A DNA stretch of 64,000 bases from Rhodopirellula sp. (GTDB taxonomy: Bacteria; Planctomycetota; Planctomycetia; Pirellulales; Thermoguttaceae), in contig JAAYEH010000305.1 in the NCBI GenBank assembly GCA_012728855.1, forward strand, positions 1 through 64,000. The letters are read 5' to 3'. Both the position numbers and the translations under genes were made by a program. Positions 17,615-26,494 of the stretch are shown here, piece after piece. A model generated the notes under the pieces. That model was not told where the DNA came from. It made no database searches and saw only the letters and a program-made list of their open reading frames with translations. Each line of letters starts with the position of its first letter. Position 1 is the stretch's first letter.

Positions 17615-18829
17615 TCAACGCAGCAACGACTCGGCGCCGGGGCGCGGGCGATTCATCTGCTGATCCCAGTAGGGCGACATCCGCCGCAAATTGCCGACAA
17701 TCGCTGGAAAAACCTCGATAATCCGATCGACCTCCGCGTCCGTGGTGAAGCGGCTGAGACTGAAGCGGATCGACCCGTGAACGGCAGTAAACGGCACCTG
17801 CATGGCCCTCAGCACATGAGAGGGCTCCAGCGACCCCGAGGTGCAGGCGGATCCGCTCGAAGCGCAGATCCCGCAATCGCTGAGCTGATAGAGCATTCCC
17901 TCCCCTTCCACGTAGTGGCATGAGATGTTCAGCGTGTTCGACAATCGCGGCGCCCCTTTGCCGTTGACTTCAACGCTTGGAATGCGCTCGACGAGCGTCT
18001 CTTCCAAGCGATCACGAAGAGCGCGAATACGCGCTTCGTCCTCGAGATGACTTTGCGTGACCAAATCCAAAGCCGTGGCCAGGCCGACGATATAGGGCAC
18101 GTTCTCCGTGCCTGCCCGGCGTCCTTCCTCTTGGTGGCCGCCGATCATCGTGGGACGGCAGGGCACGCCCCGCCGGATGAACAAGGCACCGATCCCCTTG
18201 GGAGCATGAACCTTGTGCCCGGAAAACGACAGCAGATCCACATGGGGGAAATCCCGGGCAAGATCGATCGGTATCTTACCGACGGATTGCGTGGCGTCGG
18301 TGTGGAAAACGATGGCGGGATCCGTCTGTTTAGCGATCCGCGAGAGTTGCTCGATGGGAAAAACCACCCCCGTCTCGTTGTTGGCATGCATCACGGTAAC
18401 CAGGAGCGTGTCGGGCCGAAGCGCGCGGACGAACTCGCCCACGTCCAGATTGCCGTCGCGGTCGACAGGCACGACGGTCAACTCGTATCCGGATCGTTGG
18501 AGAGCCTTGCAGACTTCCAGCACCGCCGGATGCTCCACCGCAGTGGTCACGATGTGGCGGCGTCGGGGGTTGGCCTGGACGACGCCGAAGATGGCGGTGT
18601 TGTTGCTTTCGGTGGCGCACGACGTGAAAAGGATCTGCTTCGCATCGTCCAACCCGAAGCAGCGGGCGACCTGCCGCCTCGCGTCGGCCACGGCCAGCGA
18701 CGTTCGCCGCGCCGGCTCGTACATCGAGCTGGGATTGAAGTAATCGCCGGCCAGGAAAGGTGCCATCGCATCGAGCACTTCCGGCGCGACGCGGGTGGTG
18801 GCGTTGTTGTCGGCGTAGATCGTTTCCAT
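17615..18829 (-). CDS. nifS: NifS/IscS-type cysteine desulfurase
   Basis: PLP enzyme of 404 aa that takes sulfur from cysteine for Fe-S cluster assembly. PLP lysine is K206 in SFSGHKVHAPKG, the PLP-contact histidine and aspartate lie in TTAVEHPAV and FHTDATQSVGK, and the catalytic loop is SSGSACTSGS with C329. The NifS subgroup is favoured by the adjacent nifU six bases upstream in transcription order. The pair would act as sulfur donor and scaffold. No nitrogenase gene is in view, so it may serve housekeeping clusters. Confidence 0.93.
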   Translation of the reverse strand: METIYADNNATTRVAPEVLDAMAPFLAGDYFNPSSMYEPARRTSLAVADARRQVARCFGLDDAKQILFTSCATESNNTAIFGVVQANPRRRHIVTTAVEHPAVLEVCKALQRSGYELTVVPVDRDGNLDVGEFVRALRPDTLLVTVMHANNETGVVFPIEQLSRIAKQTDPAIVFHTDATQSVGKIPIDLARDFPHVDLLSFSGHKVHAPKGIGALFIRRGVPCRPTMIGGHQEEGRRAGTENVPYIVGLATALDLVTQSHLEDEARIRALRDRLEETLVERIPSVEVNGKGAPRLSNTLNISCHYVEGEGMLYQLSDCGICASSGSACTSGSLEPSHVLRAMQVPFTAVHGSIRFSLSRFTTDAEVDRIIEVFPAIVGNLRRMSPYWDQQMNRPRPGAESLLR

Positions 18830-18835
18830 CGCTTC

Positions 18836-19798
18836 CTAGACCCTGATGACCCGGATTCGTTCGTCAACCCTCTCCTTCAGTGCGCGCTCGACCATCATTT
18901 CGAGCGTCCGGCTCGCATTGGCGCACTCCCCGCAAGCACCCAGCAGCCGGCAGTAGACCAGCGTATCCTTGATATCGACCACTTCCACATCGCCACCGTC
19001 GCGTCGGAGCATGGGGCGTACGTAGGCCTCGATTTCCCCGTCGATCTTCTTGGCAAACCGGTAGGGGGACATCGAAGGCATCGGCACTCGGCTCTCGCGG
19101 GGCTGAGGCATGCTGATTTGAACCAACTCCTTCGAGGCGGCGCCTACTTTTCCCCAGGTGTCGTCCAAGAGATCCTGGAGCCCGCCCGGAACGTGGTGGC
19201 AGGCCATGCAGGCCCCGCCTGCCTTGATCGCATGCGTGATTTCCGGAATGCTCCTGAGGTTGAGTTCCCGGATCTTGCGACGGATGTAGGGCTCCGTCAA
19301 CGAAAAGCATTTGCAGACAACGCGTCCCTCTTCCTGCTCGTGGGCACGGATGTCGATTCCCAACTCGCTGAGGCTCACGCCCCGCTTCTGCGCCCAATTG
19401 AACACCGCTGCCTCCAATGCCTCGGCTCCCATCACCGAGCAGTGAATCTTCTGCTCCGGCAAGCCTCCCAGGAAATCGACAATATCCTGGTTGCTGACTT
19501 GGAGCGCTTGAATCGGAGTGTAGCTGCCTTGCTCGATCAATGTGCAAAGCGCCTCCGAAGCGGCGATCGCCGACGTACATCCGAAGGTCAGGTATCGGGC
19601 CGAAGTAATCACGTCTTGGGTCGGATCGCTCGGGTGGCGCCGGACCCGAAACGTGAATCGCATGGCGTCGCCGCAGGCGATCGAGCCGTGCTCGCCGAGT
19701 CCGTCCGGCGACTCCATTTCCCCCAGATGGGTTCCCGGCTTGCCCTGGACCGCATTGATGAACAATTCCTTGGTTTTCTCGCTATATTCCCAAGCCAT
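18836..19798 (-). CDS. nifU: NifU three-domain Fe-S scaffold protein
   Basis: Scaffold protein of 320 aa. The N-terminal IscU-like domain has FGCTSAIAASEAL and the later IHCSVMG cysteine. The central [2Fe-2S] domain carries VCKCF and CMACHHVPGG. The C-terminal NifU/Nfu domain has LRRDGGDVE and CGECANAS. All cluster-ligand cysteines are present. ATG 19798 has GGAGG close upstream; the track-long TTG start at 19810 is less likely. It precedes nifS in one operon. This long three-domain form is typical of NIF-type systems, which also occur in bacteria that do not fix nitrogen. Confidence 0.92.
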   Translation of the reverse strand: MAWEYSEKTKELFINAVQGKPGTHLGEMESPDGLGEHGSIACGDAMRFTFRVRRHPSDPTQDVITSARYLTFGCTSAIAASEALCTLIEQGSYTPIQALQVSNQDIVDFLGGLPEQKIHCSVMGAEALEAAVFNWAQKRGVSLSELGIDIRAHEQEEGRVVCKCFSLTEPYIRRKIRELNLRSIPEITHAIKAGGACMACHHVPGGLQDLLDDTWGKVGAASKELVQISMPQPRESRVPMPSMSPYRFAKKIDGEIEAYVRPMLRRDGGDVEVVDIKDTLVYCRLLGACGECANASRTLEMMVERALKERVDERIRVIRV

Positions 19799-19835
19799 CG
19801 TGGCCTCCAACGCTTTTGACTCTGATCCTCTGTGG

Positions 19836-19929
19836 CCCTAGCAAAACGGGGACGGGCAGCTCGCCAGGACGCCTATTCCGCGTTTCTTGCGAACGTTTGG
19901 CTGGGAGCCAGTCCTCGTTTTGTTAGGGT
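19836..19929. repeat. Palindromic repeat, family B (copy B2, minus orientation)
   Basis: Imperfect outer arms (CCCTAGCAAAACGGGGAC on the left, CCCTAACAAAACGAGGAC read from the right) enclose a unit at 19848-19916. Read on the minus strand it aligns through its whole length with the copy at 49713-49803, including the shared core TTCGCAAGA and GGCGAG. It lies two bases before the end of the ubiD-like gene and 37 bases upstream of the nifU start. Confidence 0.85.
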
Positions 19930-19931
19930 CT

Positions 19932-21779
19932 CTAAACAATTCCGTGCAGCGGCCCTCCCGTCGCGGCCAATGTATCGACGCGTCGGGTCACTTCCGGGTC
20001 TTCGACCAGCGCCGGAGCGTGGTGCGGCTTGGCGCGGGCGTCGATCACCAGCGATCCCCGGCAACCCCAGTGCTTCTGGTCGGAAAACGGCTCGATCCCG
20101 TAGATGTCGGCGGCCGGGTTGCTTCGGGTGAACGTCGTCCACAGGAAATTGCCGAGCGTACGGGCGGTGAATTCGCTGTCGTCGGCAATCACCACCAGTG
20201 GAAAGAGATTGATCGCGTCGCCGCGGCCGTAGCCGGCACAGAATTCCTCCACGGCGAGGTCTCGCCCCTTTTCGCCCGCGTCGTAACGCGGTCCTTTCAC
20301 GACCAGAATTCCCGGCAAGCAGAGCCGCGGATCCTTGAAGCCCAAGTCCGCCGGAATGCGGATGCGGCTGTCCAGGGCAACCGGCAGGATCCGCCGGGCC
20401 GCGCCGGCCGTGGCGACGACCAGCTTGGAGCCGCGGTTAAGCCCCTCGCCGCTGTAGTCGAGCGTGTCCATCGTCGTACACGTCTGGAAGTGGAGGTCGC
20501 GGCGCCAATCCGCGCGCTCCAGGACGTGGCGGAAGAAGTCGGGGATGTGGTGGACGTCCAGATCCGGATTGTCTTCGTCGGCAACGATGAACAGGTATTT
20601 GGCCAATGACGTCTGGCCGTAGCCGAGCAGGGCATTGGCCAGCGTCAGCAGTTCCATCGGTCGGCGAGGATCTTCGTAAGGCGCGTATCGCTCATGCCCG
20701 ATCGCCAGCAGCAAGGGATGGACGCCGGCGGCATCGACCGCATGGACCGCTTTCACGCCGGGGATCCGCTTGGGCACGACCGGACCAACCAACTCATGGA
20801 TGAATTGTCCAAAGACCGAATCCTCCTGGGGCGGTCGCCCGACCACGGTAAACGGCCAGATCGGACGCTCGCGATGATAGACATGCTCGACCCGCATCAC
20901 GGGAAAATCGTGCTTGAGGCTGTAGTACCCGAGGTGATCGCCGAACGGTCCTTCGGGCAGCGGGCGTTTGGCCTCGATAAAACCGCTGATGCAGAAGTCC
21001 GCCTCGGCGTGGATCGGCAGGCGGTCGGGCGGGCAGACCATCGGCACGCGCCGGCCGTTCAACAGCCCGGCAAACAACAGTTCGCTCATTCCTTCCGGCA
21101 AGGGCATGACGGCCGCCACGGTCATGGCCGGGGGACCGCCCACAAAAACGTTGACGCGCAGTTTCTCTCCGCGGCGGATTGCCGCCGCGTGATGCGCGCC
21201 GATGCCGCGATGGATCTGGTAGTGCAGCCCGACCTGCTGGTCCGCTTCGTACTGCCCACCGGAAATCTGCACGCGGTACATCCCCAGGTTCGATGCCGCA
21301 AACCCCCGGTTCTCGGGATCCTCGCTATATACCTGCGGCAACGTGATATACGCTCCGCCGTCATCAGGCCAGGACTTGAGTTGAGGCAGATGGGAGACCG
21401 TTGTCTCGCAGGCCAACACCGGCCCCCGCCGTACGCGGCGAGGGCGGGCGTGCCAGGCGTTCCACGGCAGTTTGAGGATCAGGCGGGGGCGTCGCAGGAC
21501 ATCGGATGGGTCGATGTTCAGCCGGACCAATTTCTGGACTGCTTCCAGAGTGTCGCGGAAAAGGTAACGCATCCGTTCGATCGTCCCGAACAGGTTGCTG
21601 ACCATCGGAAAGCGGCAGCCCTTCACGCTGCCGAAATAAAGGGCCGGTCCGCCGGCTTGAAACACCCGCCGCTGAATCTCCGCCGCTTCCAGATTCGGAT
21701 CGATCGGATGATCGATCCGAACAAGCTGCCGGGCGGCCTCCAGATCCTCAATGCATTGTCGAAGCGTTCGGTAACTCAT
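19932..21779 (-). CDS. UbiD-family decarboxylase
   Basis: Prenylated-FMN-dependent (de)carboxylase of 615 aa. It shows the cofactor-binding segment NLGMYRVQISG, the catalytic-loop glutamate region EGPFGDHLGYYS, and the C-terminal SDQKHWGCRGSLVIDARAKP typical of planctomycete members. The length is above the roughly 490 aa of E. coli UbiD and fits the larger subfamily. ATG 21779 starts MSYRTLRQCIEDL, the standard beginning; the upstream extension runs through a repeat element and is rejected. The substrate is unknown. No prenyltransferase for the cofactor (ubiX) is adjacent. Confidence 0.9.
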   Translation of the reverse strand: MSYRTLRQCIEDLEAARQLVRIDHPIDPNLEAAEIQRRVFQAGGPALYFGSVKGCRFPMVSNLFGTIERMRYLFRDTLEAVQKLVRLNIDPSDVLRRPRLILKLPWNAWHARPRRVRRGPVLACETTVSHLPQLKSWPDDGGAYITLPQVYSEDPENRGFAASNLGMYRVQISGGQYEADQQVGLHYQIHRGIGAHHAAAIRRGEKLRVNVFVGGPPAMTVAAVMPLPEGMSELLFAGLLNGRRVPMVCPPDRLPIHAEADFCISGFIEAKRPLPEGPFGDHLGYYSLKHDFPVMRVEHVYHRERPIWPFTVVGRPPQEDSVFGQFIHELVGPVVPKRIPGVKAVHAVDAAGVHPLLLAIGHERYAPYEDPRRPMELLTLANALLGYGQTSLAKYLFIVADEDNPDLDVHHIPDFFRHVLERADWRRDLHFQTCTTMDTLDYSGEGLNRGSKLVVATAGAARRILPVALDSRIRIPADLGFKDPRLCLPGILVVKGPRYDAGEKGRDLAVEEFCAGYGRGDAINLFPLVVIADDSEFTARTLGNFLWTTFTRSNPAADIYGIEPFSDQKHWGCRGSLVIDARAKPHHAPALVEDPEVTRRVDTLAATGGPLHGIV

Positions 21780-21796
21780 CAGGCAATTCCGCGGTG

Positions 21797-21911
21797 CCGC
21801 TTGACACTTTCGGGGAAGGGGTCGGGAGTCTTTTTTCCGCGTCGGCCGCCGATAGCGGCCGACGCGGAAAAAAGACTCCCGACCCCCGTACACGCCCCGC
21901 TTGACACTTTC
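21797..21911. repeat. Palindromic repeat, family A (copy A2), with flanking direct repeats
   Basis: Exact 32-base arms at 21818-21849 and 21855-21886 with a five-base loop (CGATA). The arms start GGGGTCGGGAGTCTTTTTTCC. Direct repeats CCGCTTGACACTTTC lie at 21797-21811 and 21897-21911, exactly 100 bases apart, one on each side of the palindrome. This looks like a target duplication, or a duplicated segment, around the element. It lies in the spacer between the divergent ubiD-like and thioredoxin genes. Confidence 0.92.
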
Positions 21912-22090
21912 ACTCTACCCATTATTGCACGCCACCGCCGTGCGGTCGATAGCCTCTCGCCCCGCCGCAGATGGGGCGGTGATGCGCCGTCCACCACAAC
22001 CGGCTTTTTCATGGACTTGCCCTGCCGGCCTGGCGCAATACACTGAGGGAAGTTCGCTGCCGGACCATGCCAAAAAGCCGAGGGGGGATT

Positions 22091-22954
22091 ATGAGTGCCG
22101 CATCTCCGTGGATTGTCGAAACGACTGCGGAAAGCTTCGAATCCGACGTCTTGGTTCGATCGCGGACCGTGCCGGTAGTCGTCGACTTCTGGGCCCCCTG
22201 GTGTCAGCCGTGCCGGATGCTCGGCCCCTTGCTGGAACGGATTGCCGACGAATTCCAGGGCCGATTCATCCTGGTAAAAGCCAATACGGACGAAATGCCG
22301 GAAATGTCGGCCGCCTTCGGCGTGGAGTCGATTCCGGCCGTGTTCGCGGTTCGGGATGGCAGTCTCATTGACCAGTTCGTGGGCGTGCTGCCGGAACCGC
22401 AACTGCGAGCGTGGTTGGCGGGTGTTTTTCCCAGCGAGGCGGAGACGCTCACCTCCGAGGCCGCTGCCTTGGAAGCGACCGATCCGGTCGCTGCCGAAGC
22501 GAAGTATCGGCAGGCACTGGAGAATCAGCCCAACGATTCTCCCGCCCGCCTTGGGTTGGCGCGGACACTATTGGTCCAGGACAAGGTCGACGAGGCACGG
22601 CAGGTGATCGACGAACTCGCTGCCGCCGGCGCCTTGGATGCCGAGGGTGAGCGCGTCGCGGCGGAAATCCGCCTGCGGTTGGAAGGAAAGGAGACCGGCG
22701 GCGTGGAGGAGGCGCGTGCCGCGGCCGAGGCAGACCCGAAGAACCTCGAGCTTCAATGGAACTTAGCCCGCGCCTTGGTTGCCGAGAAACAGTACGAAGA
22801 GGCGTTGCAAGTCTGTTTGCGGTTGGTGGAAAAGGACCGCCACGGCTTCGGCGAGCAAGGCCGTGCATTGATGGTGGACGTTTTCCACCTGCTCGGCCCG
22901 GAGAACGCCTTGGTGGATGAGTACCGCCGCAAGCTGACGATGGCGCTGTTTTAG
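22091..22954 (+). CDS. Thioredoxin-TPR protein (CnoX/YbbN type)
   Basis: Cytoplasmic protein of 287 aa with an N-terminal thioredoxin domain (residues 8-115) and C-terminal TPR-like helices (from about 125), the architecture of the holdase chaperedoxin CnoX/YbbN. The active site is WCQPC (C38, C41), so both cysteines are present, unlike E. coli YbbN where the motif is SxxC. The cis-proline is in VESIPAVFAV. ATG 22091 follows the G-rich AGGGGGG. Role in redox repair and chaperone delivery is inferred from the family. It is convergent with coaX, with a palindrome between the two genes. Confidence 0.9.
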   Translation: MSAASPWIVETTAESFESDVLVRSRTVPVVVDFWAPWCQPCRMLGPLLERIADEFQGRFILVKANTDEMPEMSAAFGVESIPAVFAVRDGSLIDQFVGVLPEPQLRAWLAGVFPSEAETLTSEAAALEATDPVAAEAKYRQALENQPNDSPARLGLARTLLVQDKVDEARQVIDELAAAGALDAEGERVAAEIRLRLEGKETGGVEEARAAAEADPKNLELQWNLARALVAEKQYEEALQVCLRLVEKDRHGFGEQGRALMVDVFHLLGPENALVDEYRRKLTMALF

Positions 22955-22970
22955 ACCAACTTACCAGGGC

Positions 22971-23044
22971 AATGGGTCGGGAGTCTTTTTTCCCTTTCGG
23001 CCGGCCTAAGCCGGCCGAAAGGGAAAAAAGACTCCCGACCCATT
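22971..23044. repeat. Palindromic repeat, family A (copy A3)
   Basis: Exact 35-base arms (22971-23005 and 23010-23044) with only a four-base loop. The outer arm TGGGTCGGGAGTCTTTTTTCC is the family sequence and the inner part (CTTTCGGCCGGC) differs from other copies. It exactly fills the space between two convergent genes, and its last base is the first base of the coaX stop codon, so it may end transcription from both sides. Confidence 0.93.
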
Positions 23045-23841
23045 CAAGGTTCCATCGTCCGCGATGCAACCAGCGCGATGCCACCGAGAGTCAAATGCGG
23101 CACGTGTCGTGCATTGCGGCCCAAGAGCGATGCCACCGCCGGACTGGCGCCGCCGGAGAGAAAGACCTCCGGTTCCCCGGTTTCGCCGGCGGCAATGCCT
23201 TCGACGAGTTGACGGATCGCCCCGACCGCGCCCCAGAAGAGGCCGGATCGCATCGCCGATAGCGTCGACGTACCCAAGGCCGGCGGCGGTGTGCTCAACT
23301 CCGCCATCTCGATCAACGGCAGCAGATCCGTGAATTCGTGCAAGGCGCGGGCCGACATGGCGATTCCCGGCAGGATCGCCCCGCCCATAAACGCCCCTTC
23401 GCGCGAAACCAGATCCACCGTAATCGCCGAGCCGACGTCGACCACCACCGCCGGCCGCCCGGGATCGCGGATTCGGTTGGCAGCCGATGCGTCCAGGAGG
23501 CGATCGATGCCCACCATGTCCGGCCGCTGGACGGCGATCCGGAGGTCGAGATCGCCGACGGCCAGCAACGTCACGCGGTCGCTCGGCCGGTGAATCCTAA
23601 GCCAATCGAGCAGACGCGTCGTCGTCGGACGGTTCACGCTGGCGATCCACCAAGAAAGCGCAGCCGGAAACGCGTCACGAAGCCAAGGCTCGATCCGCGT
23701 CCAATCCGGATTCCCACCGTTCAACGAAAGGGTGTGGTTTGGATCGGGAAGCGGCTCGAGCGACGGCGAATCGAACCGCCCCAACTTAATGCGGTTGTTG
23801 CCGATATCGACGGCGATCAAGGCGGGGGTGTTTCTGTCCAT
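23044..23841 (-). CDS. coaX: Type III pantothenate kinase
   Basis: First enzyme of coenzyme A synthesis, CoaX type. The 265 aa product has the phosphate-binding AVDIGNNRIKLGRF near the N terminus, the catalytic-aspartate region DVGSAITVDLVSREGAFMGG and GGAILPGIAMSARALHEFT, plus a C-terminal LSGGASP. These are the ASKHA-fold motifs of the type III enzyme. ATG 23841 lies inside the end of obg (25-base overlap), so the two are probably co-transcribed and coupled. No biotin-ligase (birA) gene is adjacent, though that pairing is common in other phyla. Confidence 0.92.
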   Translation of the reverse strand: MDRNTPALIAVDIGNNRIKLGRFDSPSLEPLPDPNHTLSLNGGNPDWTRIEPWLRDAFPAALSWWIASVNRPTTTRLLDWLRIHRPSDRVTLLAVGDLDLRIAVQRPDMVGIDRLLDASAANRIRDPGRPAVVVDVGSAITVDLVSREGAFMGGAILPGIAMSARALHEFTDLLPLIEMAELSTPPPALGTSTLSAMRSGLFWGAVGAIRQLVEGIAAGETGEPEVFLSGGASPAVASLLGRNARHVPHLTLGGIALVASRTMEP

Positions 23842-24842
23842 GAGGACGGAGCGGCTGTCTGCTGGAGTTCGCGGGCGACACGCCCGATCAAATCGTGAAG
23901 CCCCTGGCCCGTCACCGCCGAGATCAACAGAACCTCCCGGCCGAGTGCGTCGGCCATCCGTTGACGGACCGGCTCGGCGTCGGGAACATCGGCTTTTGTC
24001 ACCGCCACCACCTCGGGGCGCCGGACCAGTTCGACGTCGTATTTCTCGAGTTCCTCGCGGATGGTGCGGTAGTTGGCCAACGGGTCCGTACCGTCTTCCG
24101 CGGCGGGTTCGACAAGGTGAACCAACACGCCGGAACGCTGAATATGCTTCAAGAATTCGTGCCCCAACCCAATACCGGCGTGAGCACCCTCGATCAGGCC
24201 GGGTATGTCGGCCAGGATGAACGAGCGGTCGAAATCGATCTGGACGCGGCCGAGATTGGGGTGTTTGGTGGTAAAGGGATAGGCGGCGATTTCCGGCCGA
24301 GCGCGAGAAAGCCGACTCAAGAGCGTGCTCTTGCCGGCGTTGGGCCTGCCGACCAGTCCCACGTCAGCAATTACCTTCAGTTCCAGCCGCAACATGCGGC
24401 GTTCGCCCTCGCCGCCCGGCGTGACAGTCTGCGGCGCCCGATTCGTGGCCGACTTGAAATGGGCGTTGCCCTTCCCCCCTTTGCCGCCGTGGGCTACGAC
24501 CACGCGGTCGCCGGGATGGGTCAAGTCCTTAAGCACGAATCCTTCGGAGGCATCGCGAATTAAAGTGCCCGGCGGCACTCGAAGAACCAGGTCCGCAGCC
24601 GACGCGCCATGGCACTGGGAACTGCCGCCCCGTTCGCCGTTTTTTGCCCGCCAGTGTTTGCGATGCGCCAGGGCCGCGAGGTGATCGACGCCAGCCTCGG
24701 CCAGGACGATCACGCTGCCGCCGTTTCCGCCGTTTCCACCGTCCGGTCCGCCGCGAGGCACGAACTTCTCCCGGCGAAAGCTCTTGCAACCATCGCCGCC
24801 ACGTCCGGCTTCCACCTGAATGACGACCTCGTCGACAAACAC
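23817..24842 (-). CDS. obg: GTPase Obg/CgtA
   Basis: Ribosome-assembly and stress GTPase of 341 aa. The glycine-rich Obg fold (residues 1-158) includes GGRGGDGCKSFRREKFVPRG and GGKGGKGNAHF. The G domain has G1 GRPNAGKST, G2 TTKHPNLG, G3 DIPGLIEGA and G4 TKAD. It lacks the optional C-terminal OCT domain. GTG 24842 has AAAGGA upstream. The order rpmA-obg is the classic arrangement, with a hairpin between the two genes. It overlaps coaX by 25 bases. Confidence 0.95.
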   Translation of the reverse strand: MFVDEVVIQVEAGRGGDGCKSFRREKFVPRGGPDGGNGGNGGSVIVLAEAGVDHLAALAHRKHWRAKNGERGGSSQCHGASAADLVLRVPPGTLIRDASEGFVLKDLTHPGDRVVVAHGGKGGKGNAHFKSATNRAPQTVTPGGEGERRMLRLELKVIADVGLVGRPNAGKSTLLSRLSRARPEIAAYPFTTKHPNLGRVQIDFDRSFILADIPGLIEGAHAGIGLGHEFLKHIQRSGVLVHLVEPAAEDGTDPLANYRTIREELEKYDVELVRRPEVVAVTKADVPDAEPVRQRMADALGREVLLISAVTGQGLHDLIGRVARELQQTAAPSSWTETPPP

Positions 24843-24879
24843 CGGCGGTATCCTTTTCTAGCGTGGTCGAGAATCGAAC

Positions 24880-24914
24880 AAAAAACGGGGACGACCACCG
24901 GCGGTCCTCCCCGT
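24880..24914 (-). terminator. Intrinsic terminator after rpmA
   Basis: On the minus strand a GC-rich stem, ACGGGGAGGACC pairing with GGTCGTCCCCGT (one mismatch), is followed at once by six T residues. It lies between the rpmA stop and the obg start, 51 bases after rpmA. It could end rpmA transcripts or act as a partial terminator that lowers obg expression relative to rpmA. Confidence 0.75.
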
Positions 24915-24965
24915 GCATCTTCTTATGCGTACCTATTCGTACGCCGCGCAATACCCGATTCCGGC

Positions 24966-25214
24966 TCAGCGGCTGTCGAGGACATGAATGCGACGGCCAC
25001 CGCGATCGAATCCCACATAGCCATCGTTCAGCGCGAAGAGCGTGTAATCCGTGCCTTGGCCTACACCCCGTCCGGGGTGGAATTTCGTGCCGACTTGCCG
25101 GACCAGAATATTGCCCGCACGAACGAATTCACCGCCGAACCGTTTGACGCCCCGCCGCTGCGCGTTGGAATCGCGACCGTTGCGACTAGAGCCTTGACCC
25201 TTCTTATGTGCCAT
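24966..25214 (-). CDS. rpmA: 50S ribosomal protein bL27
   Basis: Ribosomal protein of 82 aa. It begins [16 protein letters not shown] and continues with [22 protein letters not shown] and GTKFHPG, the standard bL27 sequence whose N-terminal arm reaches the peptidyl-transferase centre. ATG 25214 is certain from homology; the longer frame to 25319 is not used. It is followed by obg as in most bacteria, but the usual rplU (bL21) partner is not upstream; an exported-protein gene is there instead. Confidence 0.96.
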   Translation of the reverse strand: MAHKKGQGSSRNGRDSNAQRRGVKRFGGEFVRAGNILVRQVGTKFHPGRGVGQGTDYTLFALNDGYVGFDRGGRRIHVLDSR

Positions 25215-25328
25215 ATCTGCTTCCTCACTGAGCGACTCCGGCAGCCGCCGGAAGAAATCTGCATCGTGGACCGGTTTGTCGTGCCGCCCTCCTGCGAAGG
25301 AGCCCCGCGCACGAACCAAGCTATACTT

Positions 25329-26225
25329 TTAGCGGTAAACCCACTCGTAGTCAACCGCTCCGGGGCTGCCAAGACGGATTTCGTCTTCTTCTTCGTAGAA
25401 CTCGTCGCCCGGACGCCAGAAATTAAGCTTGAGCGTCTTGCGTGCCAGCCGGCGCCCTTTGCCGATCGGATCGCCCGGCTGGAACTTTCCCGGCTCGTCC
25501 CGCCATTGATAGGCGTTGGTCAGTCCGTGGACAAGAATCGAGAAGCGGTCGATCCGCGGGTCGACATCCTCCCACATCGCCACTCCCCAGGCACTCTGCC
25601 CGACCGGGATCTCGCCCACCGCGTCTACTGAAGTGAGAAAGTTCCTCGCCGCATCTTCGCGCATTCGGATCGGCGAGAGGGCGGCCGGGACAACCCGATC
25701 CGGATACGTCTTATTGAACTCATCGTTGAACAGCAGGAACTCGGGCACGAAACGAATCGGCCTGTCCACTCGCTCGATCTTGTAGCCGCTCTTTTCATCC
25801 GGGACCGGGTGCAGCGATTTTCCCGGATTTGTAACCTTGTAGATCATGTACCAAATCAACTTGCGCTGCAGCTTTCCACCCGGTTGTGGTACGTCTACCC
25901 AGATTGTCCGGACTGGTTTGAACTCGAAGTTGAGGTGCCAAATATCGCGGCGGAAGTCGACATCCTTGGCCCAATCGAACTTCGGATCAACCGCCGTCAG
26001 TTCAACGACATCGTGACGCGCGAATGTCTCGTTCGGCTGCGGCGAACCCTCGATCGATTTCATCACCCCCGGCGCCAACCGGCGATAGGGGCCCGCCGAC
26101 GACGGCGGGGCGGCGGCTACATTGGCCGCTGCCGGCTGTTCCACTTGGCCGCAAAGGGGCGAAACCGAGCCCAAGACCGCGGCCAAACAAATCCACCGCG
26201 TCCATTTGTGCAACGAGCATTTCAT
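25329..26225 (-). CDS. Exported protein of unknown function
   Basis: Protein of 298 aa with a signal peptide (residues 1-26; WICLAAVLGSVSPLCG, possible cleavage before QVEQP). The mature part is predicted soluble, rich in Trp, Arg and Asp, with no motif I recognise. Features include HDVVELTAVDPKFDWAKDV and a C-terminal PGDEFYEEEDEIRLG. I think it belongs to a planctomycete-restricted family, from memory only. ATG 26225 was chosen because it begins the signal peptide; the frame runs further upstream without one. The spacer 26226-26494 to the next minus-strand gene holds nothing I recognise. Confidence 0.65.
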   Translation of the reverse strand: MKCSLHKWTRWICLAAVLGSVSPLCGQVEQPAAANVAAAPPSSAGPYRRLAPGVMKSIEGSPQPNETFARHDVVELTAVDPKFDWAKDVDFRRDIWHLNFEFKPVRTIWVDVPQPGGKLQRKLIWYMIYKVTNPGKSLHPVPDEKSGYKIERVDRPIRFVPEFLLFNDEFNKTYPDRVVPAALSPIRMREDAARNFLTSVDAVGEIPVGQSAWGVAMWEDVDPRIDRFSILVHGLTNAYQWRDEPGKFQPGDPIGKGRRLARKTLKLNFWRPGDEFYEEEDEIRLGSPGAVDYEWVYR

Positions 26226-26494
26226 CGGCAAGTTTCTCTTCTGCAAAAGATAGGCAGACGACGGGGGCCGCGGAAAAGGGGCCAATCTTCCCAGATATGT
26301 TCCAGTATAGTTGCACCAAAGCGGGGGCGTCAAGGTTTGCGTTCCCCTCATTGGTGTTGATTTGGGAAAATCGCGGCAAGGTCTTGTCATGCTGGCAGGG
26401 TTCGCAGGGTTGCCCACCCGCACACGGTCCCGCTTCCCAGCTTTCCAAATCCCGGGGTTACCTCGGTCGCCGGCCCCTGCCGGTCGCCTTGCGG

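Noticed and set aside
21780-21893. Upstream extension of the UbiD-family gene
   Set aside because: It reads through palindrome A2; the family starts at 21779.
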